This document shows, piece by piece, positions 7,273 to 16,817 of a stretch of 64,000 nt of DNA. Source of the stretch: Hyphomicrobiales bacterium (GTDB taxonomy: Bacteria > Pseudomonadota > Alphaproteobacteria > Rhizobiales > RI-29); the NCBI GenBank assembly GCA_016125495.1, contig WGLQ01000011.1:1-64000 (forward strand). The letters run 5' to 3'. Below the pieces are notes generated by a model. The model saw nothing but the letters and a program-made list of their open reading frames with translations. It was not told the origin of the DNA and ran no database searches. Both the position numbers and the translations under genes were made by a program. Position 1 is the stretch's first letter, and each line of letters opens with the position of its first letter.

Positions 7273-10200
7273 TCAGCGGCTTCGGCGGGATTCGAGATTG
7301 ATGATCTCGCCGTCGGCCGAGCGCTCCGGCTCCCTTTCGACGAACTCATGCAGGCGCGTCGCCGGAGGCAAGAGATCAAGTATGGCGTCGATAGTGCGAT
7401 TGCCAACACCGCCGTTGGTCACGGTGTCAAAATCCTCAAGTAGGCCAGCCGACACGCGCGACATGCGGACGTCCTCGCCGTGGTTGGCAAAACGCGAGTC
7501 GGTCAGTACACGCTGCCGCGTCTCGTCGATGAAGGTCTCAAGTCGCAGAAGCACCCAGAACGGCAGGCGTTGCATGGTCTCATGCTTGAACTCGTCGCGG
7601 ACCTCGGCGACATGATCGCCACCCGTCTTGCCTGCCGCGTTCTCGATCGCCGCAGCGAGCCGGGCTAATTCAACCTGACGCACGCTTTCGATCACATCGC
7701 GGCCGTCTCGTCGCTCGTCGAGGAAGGCATTAAGGCGCAATTCGACGTCTTCCGGTCCGGCGGACGCCGCCAGTGCATTGAGTCGGTGCTGCGTCACCTT
7801 GTTGTCGAGGCCGAGAACGGTATTCAGAATGGCCCCCATCGCCAGGCGGGCGTACTGACGCTTTCCCTCTTCCTGACGGGCGAGGGTTTCCGCCGGACTC
7901 GGAAGAGCCTTTTGTTCCTCGGGGGCGGCCAACGCCTTCCTTGCGGCGGTGCTCGGCGCCGGCAGGAGATCTGCTGCAATGCGGCGCATCTGGTTCTTCA
8001 GGAACTTGTGCTCGTAGTCGGCAATCAAGTCGAAGGTCGTTGCCGGGAACTCGTTCATATTGCCCGCAGCCACTCCCCTTGCTGTACCCTTGAGCCCGTC
8101 CGCGCGCACTTTGGTCAGGCTGCGGTAGAAGGCCCGGTCGACGACATAGATGCCGGAACTCAAGTGCGTTTCCGCGCCCGGATTGATGCTGCCGGGCACC
8201 GACGGGCGCTTGTGGGCGGCAACGTGTCCCTCGGCCTTGCCGACGTGGAGGAGATTACGCGCCATGTCGGCCAGACAATACTTCAGATGTTCAAAGGCAC
8301 GTTTTAAATCCTCCTCAGAGTAACCTCCTCCTTCGCGATCTTTGTCTACAACCATCGCGCTAGCCGTCTTGGCAAGCAGAGGTTGGCGGCGCTGGCTCAA
8401 CTCTTCGACGGCCTCGTTAAAGTAGACGACGTGAGTGAATTTATCGCTATGGTGACGGAACTCACTCGCGTCCGGGAGTGCCCTCATGAGGCGAAGGAGA
8501 AAATCGGCGTGCGTCGCCGGATTCGGCTGGGCGGCCTCCTCGATGATCACCGCGAGACGTTTGATTTCATCGTCGAGAACCCCGTGCTCCTCTTTCTTGA
8601 CCCTGCGCTCGCTCTCACGCTCGATGCGCAGGCGATCCTCCTCGGAAAGCGGGAACTGGTGGTCGACGCTGGCGATGATTTTCCGCGCGCTCGACGTCTG
8701 GAGCTCGCTGCGCAACTCCGGATTGGTGACGTATTCGCGGTCGCAAATGAGGTTGAGCTGGCGGTAGAACGGACCCTTGACGTGGTAGCGGCCGTTGCCG
8801 TCGTCATGCACGAGGCCGAGGTCGGAGCCGGCCGTCAGGATGCGCGAGGCGGTGGCGCGCAGGCCCGTCGGAAGGCCCGATATATCCACCACGCCCATAT
8901 AGGGTCCGCTCTCCTTGACCGGCTTGAAGTGATCGAGGACGAGGTGCGCATTGGCATAGCGCATGCGCCCGTTCTCGCCGAGAGCGGCATTGAACATCGT
9001 CTCGCGCATGGAAACGGTCATGCCGTCGTCGACCGGCACCTCGGCAAGCGGGGAGCGCATGACGTTGGCGCCGAAGAGCCCCGACATGAAGACCAGCGCG
9101 TCGACCGCGATGGCGATCGCGAGGGCCAGATAGGCGAGGTTGTTGCCGTCGTTGAAGGCGTTCGCGGTGACGACGAAGCGGTGCGCCTTGTCGTCGCGGT
9201 TGAGGGCGACGCGGTTGAGGAGGGTGCGGAATTCCTCCGTGTCGCCGCCGGGAAGGCCCGAATCCTGGATGCAGGCGTTGCCGTGGCGCAGCAGCGAGTT
9301 CGCGGTGCCGCCCGAGACCCGCTCGCCGGCCGCGCAATTCTCGCGGAAGGCGGCGAGGGCGCCATTGTAGTTGAAGACCTCTGAGGCCGCCTCGCTCGCT
9401 GCTTCGGGCTCGCAGTCGAGGCCCGAGGTCTGTTCGGCGAGGGTCGGGACCTGGCCGACGGCGACGCGCAGCGCATTGCAGAGCGCCTGGATGCGGTCGT
9501 AGGTCTCCTTGGTCGGGTCGCGGCGGAAGGTGGCGCGCTCGCGCTCGATCTGACGGATGCCTCCGGCCGCGTCGAGATCGTCGGCAATGTTGCTGCCGGC
9601 GTCGGCCTGGACGGTAGCAAGGCGCTGCTTGGCGGCGTCGATCTCGACGTCGAGCGCGGCGATCCGCGTGGCGATCTGTTCGAGACGGGCGTTGCGCGCG
9701 GCGCGCTGGTCGTCGAGGCGGCCGAGGTCGGCGACGATGGCATCGAGCCGGCGCTGCAATTCGTCCTGGTCGAGGCGCAGGCCGGCGAGGCGGTCGCGCA
9801 GCTCGCGCCACTTCGGCCCGCGGCCCGCCTGGCCGGTGCCCCGCACGCCCTCGGCCTCACCGCGCATGTCGGCCTCGGCCTTGATGATCTCCTCGCGCTT
9901 TGCGGCGAGGGCGGCCTCGATCTCGGCGCGGCGGGCTTGCGGACTTGCCGGGTCGGCGACGGCGGCGGCGGCATCGGGCGTTTGGGCGGCAAGCAGGCGA
10001 GCCTGCTCGGAAGCGAGGGTCACACGCTCCTGCTCGGCGCGCGAGATCGTCGTGCGCTCGGCGGTCTCGCGGGCGCTCTGCTGGCCGACGCGGTCCAGCT
10101 TCATGCGGGTCAGCTCTTCGGGCGCACGCTGCGCCACCCCGACGAGCGCCGAGAGGTCGGCATTGTAGCCCTGCCAGGCGCTGGAGGCGAACAGGCGCTC

Positions 10201-11250
10201 GACGGCCTCGCGCCGGCGCAGCTCGATACGCGCGCCGACGTCGGCGACGACGCCTGCGACATTGTTGCGTACGCGCAATTCGGCGGCACGCTCGCGCTCC
10301 TTCTCATCGAAGATGTGCGAGAAAAGGCTGTCGAACGAGAAAAAGACCGAGGTCGCCATGCAGGCCGCGAACATCAGCCAGAGCGGCAGGTTGGCGAGGA
10401 TCGTCTTGATGCCCCGCAGGTACGGCAGGACGATATCGTCACTGAACGAGGTGGTGCCGAAGAGCCCGGCCAGGACGGCGACGCCGGCGAATAGCAGCAG
10501 GCGCTGGAGGTCGAAGCCGGCGCTGGCGTCGGCACTGAACCAGGTCCAGACGGTCGGTCCGCCGAAAAACATGGAATCGGCGAGCAAGGTGGCGCCGAGC
10601 ACGGTCGCCCCGACGATGATCGCCCTCAGCCACCAGCGGCGCCCGACCGGCTGGGTGGGGCGGGCAAAGCCCTGCGCGAAACTCTCGCCGATGAGCCAGG
10701 CGGCGATCAACATCACGCCTTGAATACCGAACGTGATCAATAGGCTGAGAACCCAGTCCCCGGTGAAGTTGCGCATCCCGTCCCAGGTCGTCCAACCGGA
10801 GGCGAGCGAGAGCACGAGACCGGTCAGGCCGAGCAACACCAGCCGCCAGTTGGTCAGCACCTGGGTCGAGAAGATGCGCCACATGTGGCTGAAATGTCCG
10901 CTGCCCGAGAGGAGGCCCGGAAGGCCGAGGCGGCGGGCCATGACGGCCACGCTGGCAACCACGAGGAGGATCAGCAGAGGCGTGACGAGTTGGGGCAGGG
11001 TGGCCGCAAAGCTCGCCGCGACCCCTTCGAGGCCCTTGAGGGTCGCGGCCAAGAGGTCCTGCTCATGGCCCGCACCGGCAGGCGCGCTCGCAGCCGCCTC
11101 CGCGCGATGCGGCCAAGCGAGGGCCAGCGTCGCCACGACGGCCAACGGCCCGCGCGCCGGCATGCCCAGCCAAGCAACCGCGGCGCGGCAGGCCGCCAAC
11201 CGCCTCGCTGGCGACAGTCCCTCTCTCAGAACAGACAATCCGAACCGCAT
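7273..11250 (-). CDS. Very large uncharacterised membrane protein with long coiled coil
   Basis: I do not recognise a family for this 1,325-residue protein. The N-terminal ~310 residues contain about seven hydrophobic segments. A long charged helical region rich in Glu, Arg and Ala (about residues 320-620) looks like a coiled coil. Next comes a single hydrophobic segment (NLAYLALAIAIAVDALVFMSG, near residue 705-725). The soluble C-terminal ~590 residues include RATASRILTAGSDLGLVHDDGNGRYHV, which has a winged-helix feel but is not diagnostic. The segment around 8,280-8,480 is less GC-rich than its neighbours. A GTG two codons upstream (11256) is an alternative start. It precedes the VWA gene on the same strand, suggesting a functional pair at the envelope. 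Confidence 0.8.
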   Translation of the reverse strand: MRFGLSVLREGLSPARRLAACRAAVAWLGMPARGPLAVVATLALAWPHRAEAAASAPAGAGHEQDLLAATLKGLEGVAASFAATLPQLVTPLLILLVVASVAVMARRLGLPGLLSGSGHFSHMWRIFSTQVLTNWRLVLLGLTGLVLSLASGWTTWDGMRNFTGDWVLSLLITFGIQGVMLIAAWLIGESFAQGFARPTQPVGRRWWLRAIIVGATVLGATLLADSMFFGGPTVWTWFSADASAGFDLQRLLLFAGVAVLAGLFGTTSFSDDIVLPYLRGIKTILANLPLWLMFAACMATSVFFSFDSLFSHIFDEKERERAAELRVRNNVAGVVADVGARIELRRREAVERLFASSAWQGYNADLSALVGVAQRAPEELTRMKLDRVGQQSARETAERTTISRAEQERVTLASEQARLLAAQTPDAAAAVADPASPQARRAEIEAALAAKREEIIKAEADMRGEAEGVRGTGQAGRGPKWRELRDRLAGLRLDQDELQRRLDAIVADLGRLDDQRAARNARLEQIATRIAALDVEIDAAKQRLATVQADAGSNIADDLDAAGGIRQIERERATFRRDPTKETYDRIQALCNALRVAVGQVPTLAEQTSGLDCEPEAASEAASEVFNYNGALAAFRENCAAGERVSGGTANSLLRHGNACIQDSGLPGGDTEEFRTLLNRVALNRDDKAHRFVVTANAFNDGNNLAYLALAIAIAVDALVFMSGLFGANVMRSPLAEVPVDDGMTVSMRETMFNAALGENGRMRYANAHLVLDHFKPVKESGPYMGVVDISGLPTGLRATASRILTAGSDLGLVHDDGNGRYHVKGPFYRQLNLICDREYVTNPELRSELQTSSARKIIASVDHQFPLSEEDRLRIERESERRVKKEEHGVLDDEIKRLAVIIEEAAQPNPATHADFLLRLMRALPDASEFRHHSDKFTHVVYFNEAVEELSQRRQPLLAKTASAMVVDKDREGGGYSEEDLKRAFEHLKYCLADMARNLLHVGKAEGHVAAHKRPSVPGSINPGAETHLSSGIYVVDRAFYRSLTKVRADGLKGTARGVAAGNMNEFPATTFDLIADYEHKFLKNQMRRIAADLLPAPSTAARKALAAPEEQKALPSPAETLARQEEGKRQYARLAMGAILNTVLGLDNKVTQHRLNALAASAGPEDVELRLNAFLDERRDGRDVIESVRQVELARLAAAIENAAGKTGGDHVAEVRDEFKHETMQRLPFWVLLRLETFIDETRQRVLTDSRFANHGEDVRMSRVSAGLLEDFDTVTNGGVGNRTIDAILDLLPPATRLHEFVEREPERSADGEIINLESRRSR

Positions 11251-11556
11251 CCGCACTCGAGGCCCCGCTTGTCGAGCAAACTAGCACAGCTAAATGAATA
11301 CTACATCATTACGCGCGTGAACGCATGATGAACTCGGCGCTCCACCGGTCATCCAACAGCGATGGCCGCCCCTTGCGGCGGCAATGGGACCGCCGTCACA
11401 GTGATCTGGTATGCCATCGTCCTTCGGAAAAGGTCCGATGGCAGGTTGGTGCTCCGGGGCGGCCGGTCAGACGAAGCTTGACGCCCGGGTCCCGCACCTC
11501 CAGCTTTCGCGCCGAACCGGCCGTGCCGAGCCCCTCAGTCCGCGGAGCCAGCATCG
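11251..11556. other. Intergenic region between divergent membrane-protein gene and ispG
   Basis: These 306 bp hold no convincing gene. The part at 11280-11325 is AT-richer than its surroundings (for example AAATGAATACTACATCATTA) and presumably carries promoters for one or both divergent genes, but I cannot assign clear -35/-10 pairs. A weak interrupted inverted repeat is visible near 11410-11445 (CCATCGTCC ... GTCCGATGG-like). Confidence 0.4.
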
Positions 11557-12837
11557 ATGACCCAGCACAATGTCATTCGTAGACCGACGACCGGGGTGCG
11601 GATCGGCAGCGTCACGATCGGCGCGGGCGCGCCGGTGGTCGTGCAATCGATGACCAATACCGATACCGCCGATGCCGCCCGCACGGCGGCGCAGGTGGCG
11701 GCGCTGGCGCGGGCGGGCTCGGAGATCGTGCGCATCACGGTCGACCGGCCGGAGGCGGCTGCCGCGGTGCCGCACATCAAGGAGCGGCTCGCCGCGATGG
11801 GCTGCCAGGTGCCGCTGGTCGGGGACTTCCACTACAATGGGCACAAGCTGCTCGCGGATCATCCGGCCTGCGCCGAGGCGCTCGACAAGTACCGGATCAA
11901 TCCCGGCAACGTCGGCTTCAAGGCCAAGCGCGACACGCAGTTCGGCCAGATCATCGAGCGGGCGCTCGAATACGGCAAGCCGGTGCGCATCGGGGTCAAC
12001 TGGGGCAGTCTCGACCAGGAACTGCTGACCCATCTCATGGACGAGAATTCGCGGCTGCCCGAGCCGCGCGACGCGCGGGAGGTGATGCACGAGGCGATCG
12101 TGCAGTCGGCGCTGCTCTCGGCGGACCGGGCGAATGCGATGGGGCTTGGCGACGAGCGGATCATCCTCTCGGCCAAGGTCAGCGCGGTGCAGGATCTGGT
12201 GGCGGTCTACCGGCTGCTCGCCAGCCGCTCGGGGCGCGCCCTGCATCTCGGGCTGACGGAGGCGGGCATGGGCTCGAAGGGCATCGTCGCGTCGAGTGCC
12301 GGCATGGCGATCCTGCTGCAGGAGGGAATCGGCGATACCATCCGCGTCTCGCTGACGCCGGAGCCGGGAGGCGATCGCACGCTCGAGGTGAGGGTCGCCC
12401 AGGAGCTGCTCCAGACCATGGGGCTGCGATCCTTCGTACCGATCGTTGCGGCGTGCCCAGGCTGCGGGCGCACCACCAGCACGGTCTTTCAGGAACTCGC
12501 CAAGCAGATCCAGGACCACGTGCGCGAGCGCATGCCCGATTGGAAGGTACGATATCCGGGGGTCGAGGAAATGAATCTCGCGGTGATGGGCTGCATCGTC
12601 AACGGGCCGGGAGAGTCGAAACACGCCGATATCGGCATTTCACTCCCTGGTACCGGCGAGGCGCCCTCCGCGCCGGTGTTCATCGACGGGCAGAAGGCGA
12701 TGACGCTCAGGGGCGCCGACATCGCGCGCCAGTTCACCGAGATCGTGGAAGCCTACGTCGAGCGGCGCTACGGGGCAGGCAGACGCGATCAGGCGGGGGC
12801 GGCTCCCGCACTCGTCAACGAGAGCAAAACAACGTAG
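11557..12837 (+). CDS. ispG: 4-hydroxy-3-methylbut-2-enyl diphosphate synthase (IspG/GcpE)
   Basis: IspG is the penultimate enzyme of the MEP isoprenoid pathway and reduces MEcPP to HMBPP using a [4Fe-4S] cluster. The 426-residue protein begins with the TIM-barrel region ([20 protein letters not shown]) and contains [12 protein letters not shown]. It carries the three cluster cysteines in ACPGCGRT (near 306-313) and [11 protein letters not shown] (near 345-355). The ATG at 11557 is the only start consistent with the conserved N-terminus. The final ~16 codons overlap, tail to tail, the 3' end of the antiporter gene by 49 bp. With ispA 4 kb away, isoprenoid synthesis is represented twice in this region. 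Confidence 0.97.
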   Translation: MTQHNVIRRPTTGVRIGSVTIGAGAPVVVQSMTNTDTADAARTAAQVAALARAGSEIVRITVDRPEAAAAVPHIKERLAAMGCQVPLVGDFHYNGHKLLADHPACAEALDKYRINPGNVGFKAKRDTQFGQIIERALEYGKPVRIGVNWGSLDQELLTHLMDENSRLPEPRDAREVMHEAIVQSALLSADRANAMGLGDERIILSAKVSAVQDLVAVYRLLASRSGRALHLGLTEAGMGSKGIVASSAGMAILLQEGIGDTIRVSLTPEPGGDRTLEVRVAQELLQTMGLRSFVPIVAACPGCGRTTSTVFQELAKQIQDHVRERMPDWKVRYPGVEEMNLAVMGCIVNGPGESKHADIGISLPGTGEAPSAPVFIDGQKAMTLRGADIARQFTEIVEAYVERRYGAGRRDQAGAAPALVNESKTT

Positions 12838-13760
12838 CCGGCGTAGGCGGCAAGCAGTGCGCCGCCCTCGAGGCGCGTCACGCGCCATCCGGTGACCGCA
12901 ACGACGAGCAGCGCGGCGGTCGCGGCGAGCATCACCCAGACGTCGACTTGCATGATCTCCGGCGGGATGACGAGCGGCTGGACGACCGCGGTAACACCGA
13001 GAATACCGAGGATGTTGAAGATGTTGCTGCCGACGATGTTGCCGAATGCGACGTCGCCCTGACCACGCACCGCAGCCATCGTGGAGGTCGCGAGTTCCGG
13101 CAGGGAGGTGCCAACGGCGACCACCGTCAGACCGATCAAGGTTTCCGAGACGCCGAGCGACGCGGCAAGCTCGATGGCCGCGCGCACGAGGACATCAGCG
13201 GCCACCAGAAGGACGAGAAGGCCGATGCCGGCTTGCCCCAGGGCAAACAGAATGGGGCGGATCGTGGTCGAGGCACCCGACATCTCATTGGGCTCCGCAG
13301 TGCCGGCGCCCTCCACATCGCCACGCTCGTGAAAATAGGTCGCAACCACGTAGGTCGCGAGTAGCGCGACGAAAAGAAGGCCGACCGCGCGCCCCATGGA
13401 ACCGGCCATCAACGTCAGACCGCAGGCAATCGTGACGGCCAGCAGCACCGAACCGTCGCGCAGCATGGCGCGCCGCCGCGTGACGATCGGCCGCAAGAGC
13501 GCGGCAAGGCCGAGGATGAGGAAGATATTCGCTATGTTGCTACCGACGACATTGCCGACGGCGATGCCGGGAGAACCTGCGGCGGCGGCCTGGATACTGG
13601 TGACGAGCTCGGGAGTGGAGGTGCCGAAACCCACCAGTGTCAAGCCGATCACGAGTGGGGAGATGCCGAGCCGGGCGGCAATGGCGACGGCACCGCGCAC
13701 GAGCAGTTCACCACCGAGCATGAGGCCAGCCAACCCGAGACCGAGCATGAGGTAGGTCAT
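12789..13760 (-). CDS. Calcium/sodium antiporter (CaCA superfamily, YrbG-like)
   Basis: This 323-residue membrane protein is built from two inverted repeats. Each carries the alpha-repeat signature: [13 protein letters not shown] followed by [11 protein letters not shown] in the first half, and [13 protein letters not shown] followed by [11 protein letters not shown] in the second. These motifs form the ion-binding site of cation/Ca2+ exchangers. A hydrophilic linker of ~30 residues (near 145-175, [16 protein letters not shown]) joins the halves. ATG 13760 is chosen because the protein starts there at its first membrane helix, with GGGAG upstream; the much longer open frame upstream has no membrane-protein character. 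It converges with ispG and overlaps it by 49 bp. Actual ion specificity is inferred from family. Confidence 0.92.
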   Translation of the reverse strand: MTYLMLGLGLAGLMLGGELLVRGAVAIAARLGISPLVIGLTLVGFGTSTPELVTSIQAAAAGSPGIAVGNVVGSNIANIFLILGLAALLRPIVTRRRAMLRDGSVLLAVTIACGLTLMAGSMGRAVGLLFVALLATYVVATYFHERGDVEGAGTAEPNEMSGASTTIRPILFALGQAGIGLLVLLVAADVLVRAAIELAASLGVSETLIGLTVVAVGTSLPELATSTMAAVRGQGDVAFGNIVGSNIFNILGILGVTAVVQPLVIPPEIMQVDVWVMLAATAALLVVAVTGWRVTRLEGGALLAAYAGYVVLLSLTSAGAAPA

Positions 13761-14040
13761 CGCGAATACGTCTCCCTTCGGCCGGTGGCCATGCGAGGAA
13801 GTGCTGTCGGGAAGGGTCGTGCCGGATGGCGGAGGTTCGGCCGACGGGCGAGAACAATGGGCGGGGCACGCTACGGGCAGGTGCGTGTGATGGTACTCGG
13901 CGAACGTCGGCCAGAGCCGGCGCGCACGATCTGAAGGAAAAGAAATCAACGACTGGCCGAAGCGATCCGATCTTGCGCCGCCGCACTCCCCTGCGTCCGG
14001 CCCGGAGCCGCTCCGGCACCGCCGAGGCCCAGTGCGCAAG

Positions 14041-14364
14041 TCAGACGCCGGTGCCCTGCCCTTCCCACCAGGATGGCGGCTCGGCACCCTGGCGCAAGGC
14101 GACCTCGGCGCGATAAGCCTTTCGGAAGACAACGACGAAGAGAACCAGTGCCGCAACCACCGAAATCCAGTACGCGCCATGCTCCACGAGCGCTGGCAGG
14201 CCCAGAACATAGGCCGATGCCCAGATCGTCGCCTCGAGACAAATGAAGGGAGCGCCGACCAGGAACACCGTCGCCCCGAAGGCCGCCACGATCTGGCCAA
14301 TACCGTCGCGCATGCCCGAAACCGAAACTCCAGGGAGTTCGGCCAGGCCAAGCTCGTACCACAT
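14041..14364 (-). CDS. Small membrane protein of unknown function, two TM segments
   Basis: This is a 107-residue protein with two hydrophobic segments (about residues 26-50 and 62-82) and a basic, then polar C-terminus ending PSWWEGQGTGV. I recognise no family. The ATG at 14364 is preceded by GGGAGTGGAAGG, a good ribosome binding site; a start 20 codons earlier would place that site inside the gene. It lies just downstream of the terminator of the 100-residue secreted protein gene, so it probably has its own promoter in 14365-14431. Confidence 0.6.
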   Translation of the reverse strand: MWYELGLAELPGVSVSGMRDGIGQIVAAFGATVFLVGAPFICLEATIWASAYVLGLPALVEHGAYWISVVAALVLFVVVFRKAYRAEVALRQGAEPPSWWEGQGTGV

Positions 14365-14431
14365 TACCTTCCACTCCCGCGAAACCGGACGCCGAGGCTT
14401 TCCCAGGGTCCGACCATGAAACAAGCGACAA

Positions 14432-14458
14432 GTGGCCGGCGGGAAAGCCGCCGGCCAC
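14432..14458 (-). terminator. Intrinsic terminator downstream of the 100-residue secreted protein gene
   Basis: A perfect 11-bp stem, GTGGCCGGCGG / CCGCCGGCCAC, encloses the 5-nt loop GAAAG. On the minus strand it is followed by a T-containing stretch (TTGTTT). It starts 13 nt beyond the stop codon of the gene at 14472-14774, so it probably ends that transcript before the next gene on the same strand. Confidence 0.75.
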
Positions 14459-14471
14459 CCGGACCGTCAGA

Positions 14472-14774
14472 TCAGCCGTTGCTCTCGACGACCTTGCCGT
14501 CCTTGATTTCCAGCTTCTGGTCGGAAGCCGCATTGAAAGGCTCGGTCGCAGTTCCGCCGACCACCTCGATGTCGCAGCCCGAGGCGCATTCGATGTCCAG
14601 AACCTCCCCGGGGGCGAGTTGCAGCTCGGTGGCGTTGCCGCTTTCCGTCACACGGATCGTCTGGGGGGACGTTTCCCTGTTGGTCAGGGTCAAAGCCTCG
14701 GCGCTCGTAGCAAGGCCAAGAGCCGCCGCCAAACCGACGGCAGCAAGGGTCGCGACACGCGTGTGCGTGCTCAT
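14472..14774 (-). CDS. Small exported protein of unknown function
   Basis: The product is 100 residues with a clear Sec signal peptide (MSTHTRVATLAAVGLAAALGL, cleaved near SAEA, ~27). The mature part is short, acidic and predicted beta-rich. It has one close Cys pair (ECASGC, near residues 63-68) that could form a disulfide in the periplasm. The ATG has GGAG 8-9 nt upstream and the gene ends at its own hairpin terminator, so it is a monocistronic unit. Small alphaproteobacterial proteins of this type exist, but I cannot name a function. Confidence 0.7.
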   Translation of the reverse strand: MSTHTRVATLAAVGLAAALGLATSAEALTLTNRETSPQTIRVTESGNATELQLAPGEVLDIECASGCDIEVVGGTATEPFNAASDQKLEIKDGKVVESNG

Positions 14775-15165
14775 GTCCGTTCTCCACTATCAAGGATTTT
14801 TTGCGCTCGCTGGTCGAGCGCCGCCCGCTGGCGCGGTCCGCGTCGGTCCCGAAAGACGATTACGACGGCAGCCGAGCCACCGTGCACGACTTCAATTAGT
14901 GAACCTCGGGAGAGTCGAACAGGGGGGCAAAAAAATTTCGGCTCGATCGCAATTCCGCCATCTTGGCGAAGGGCACGACCGAGACCCGAGGCTCTGTCGC
15001 TGGGACGACGGATAGTCGAATTCGTCACCGCAAGGGCGCGATGAGGCACCTGACGAAGAGGCCCGTGGCGCGAGGGATGCGGTCGCGGGCTTTCCACGGC
15101 CGGCGCATGGTGCTCAAATCGCCCGACACCATCGGCCCGGGCGAACGCTTTGAGGAAACAGCCAA
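14775..15165. other. Divergent intergenic region, no gene seen
   Basis: These 391 bp separate the leftward exported-protein gene from the rightward Clp-fold protease gene. No open frame has a plausible start and composition. A short run of A residues (GGGGGGCAAAAAAATTTCGG around 14925-14943) is the only low-complexity element. Promoters for both flanking genes are expected here but I could not fix them. Confidence 0.4.
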
Positions 15166-15993
15166 ATGAACCTCGATTTCTCCACCATCATCTTCCTTCT
15201 CTTTGCTCTCATGGCGCTTCAGCCGCTGCTGATGGGGCGCTGGTTCGCCATGCAGAGGGCGCGCGCGATCGCGGCGATCGAGAAGGCCCACGGAACCCGC
15301 GTCATCACGATGATCCACCGCCAGGAAAAGCGCAGCCTCTTCGGGATGTCGGTTTCCCGGCACATCGACCTCGAGGACGCCCAGACGATCATCGCGGCCA
15401 TCAAGGAGACACCCTCCGACATGCCGATCGATCTCGTCATCCATACGCCCGGCGGACTCGTGCTTGCAGCCATGCAGATCGCACGCGCCGTCGAGGCGCA
15501 CCCGGCGAAGGTGACCGTCTACGTGCCGGTCTATGCCATGTCCGGCGGAACGCTGATCGCGCTCGCGGCGGACGAGATCGTGCTCGGCGAGTTCTCCGTT
15601 CTGGGGCCGATCGATCCACAGATCGTCGGGCTGCCTGCAGCGAGCATCGTTCGCGCCCGTGACAGCAAGCCCGTCGAGCACGTGCTGGACCTCACACTGG
15701 TGCTGGCGGACGTCGGGGAAAAGGCGCTGGCGCAGGTCAAACGCGGAGCCGTCGAAATCCTGACGCCGCGGATGGATCAGACCACCGCCGAGGCCCTCGC
15801 TGAAAAGCTCGCCGGCGGGCACTGGACGCACGATTACGCCCTCACCTCACAAGAGGCCAACGCGCTCGGCCTGCCGGTGCGCACCGGAATGCCGACCGAG
15901 ATCCTCGAACTCATGAAGCTCTATCCGCAGCCGGTGCAGCAGTCCGGCGTCGAATTCCTGCCGATCGACCTGCCTCGTCGCGGCATGCGGTAG
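15166..15993 (+). CDS. Membrane-anchored ClpP-fold serine protease (SDH/SppA-like family)
   Basis: The 275-residue protein begins with a membrane helix (FSTIIFLLFALMALQPLLM), followed by a Clp/crotonase-fold domain. Characteristic elements are IDLVIHTPGGLVLAA (near residues 87-101), which forms the oxyanion region, and YAMSGGTLIALAADEI (near 124-139) with the putative nucleophile Ser. The family includes signal-peptide-peptidase-like and serine-dehydrogenase-proteinase-like enzymes that cleave membrane or exported proteins. The ATG at 15166 has GAGGAAA upstream. It stands alone between non-coding stretches. Substrate is unknown. Confidence 0.85.
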   Translation: MNLDFSTIIFLLFALMALQPLLMGRWFAMQRARAIAAIEKAHGTRVITMIHRQEKRSLFGMSVSRHIDLEDAQTIIAAIKETPSDMPIDLVIHTPGGLVLAAMQIARAVEAHPAKVTVYVPVYAMSGGTLIALAADEIVLGEFSVLGPIDPQIVGLPAASIVRARDSKPVEHVLDLTLVLADVGEKALAQVKRGAVEILTPRMDQTTAEALAEKLAGGHWTHDYALTSQEANALGLPVRTGMPTEILELMKLYPQPVQQSGVEFLPIDLPRRGMR

Positions 15994-16166
15994 GACGGGG
16001 TACCACGCCGCCCACAAGGCGCGCTCACCGTCGGCCGCGCGCAGAAGGTGCCGGGTCTCGGTGCGCCGACAGCACGCGATCCTCTCGGGTTTCCATTGTT
16101 CAGGGCGCTCCGTAGGCTCGGTGCCGCGGACGCGGTCAAAGGCCACCCAACGAGGACAGTTCAGCC

Positions 16167-16817
16167 ATGTTGAGCGCTACCATCGCGAGCGCTTCCGCCC
16201 CCACGAAGTCCGGGAGGAATGCACAAACCGCCGATCGCATTGATTTGGCGTCCGGTGAGATCCGTGCGCCATTCTATCTCGACAGGAAGCGCGAGATCAG
16301 ATTGCAGCATGACGGTCTCGCCTGGAGCGGGCGAAGCGGCGAACGCATTCTCGCGCTCCAGAACATCGAAACGATCCGGCTGTACGCGGTGCCCGGCCTG
16401 GGCGGTGTCACCCTCGCCTGCACAGTGGCCGGGGGCGGCGAGCGGCTCACGTTCATGCGCCTCGCTGGACAAGGGTTGGCGATCACATCGGGAACTGGAC
16501 GTCTCACCTACCGCCAGTTCGTCACGGCGCTGCTCACCGAGATTGCCCGCACCGGGCGCAGGCCACGCCTCGTTGCCGGCGGAGGAATCTTCTGGTGGGT
16601 CTCGCTCGCCTGCGCCTTGCTCTATGTTCTTGCGCTGGCGATCAGCGTCCTACTCCTCATTGACGGCACGACGACGCTGCTCGGCGGTGGCGCGCTCGGC
16701 GTGCTCCTGGTCGGGCTGCGATCGCTCGGCGGGTGGTTCGGCACACTAAGGCGCGGTCTCGGGCGCACGTTCGCGGCGGCGTCGCCGCCGGAAGCGTTCC
16801 TCAAGAGCGACGACTGA
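16167..16817 (+). CDS. Uncharacterised protein with C-terminal membrane helices
   Basis: In this 216-residue protein the first ~130 residues look like a small beta-rich soluble domain (IRAPFYLDRKREIRLQHDGLAW, then repeated short strands). Two hydrophobic segments follow at about 135-160 and 165-180, and a basic tail completes it. This layout resembles bacterial PH-like membrane proteins, but I would not assign a family on it. The ATG at 16167 is preceded by GAGGA at a good distance. Its 3' end overlaps the convergent ispA gene by 17 bp. Confidence 0.6.
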   Translation: MLSATIASASAPTKSGRNAQTADRIDLASGEIRAPFYLDRKREIRLQHDGLAWSGRSGERILALQNIETIRLYAVPGLGGVTLACTVAGGGERLTFMRLAGQGLAITSGTGRLTYRQFVTALLTEIARTGRRPRLVAGGGIFWWVSLACALLYVLALAISVLLLIDGTTTLLGGGALGVLLVGLRSLGGWFGTLRRGLGRTFAAASPPEAFLKSDD

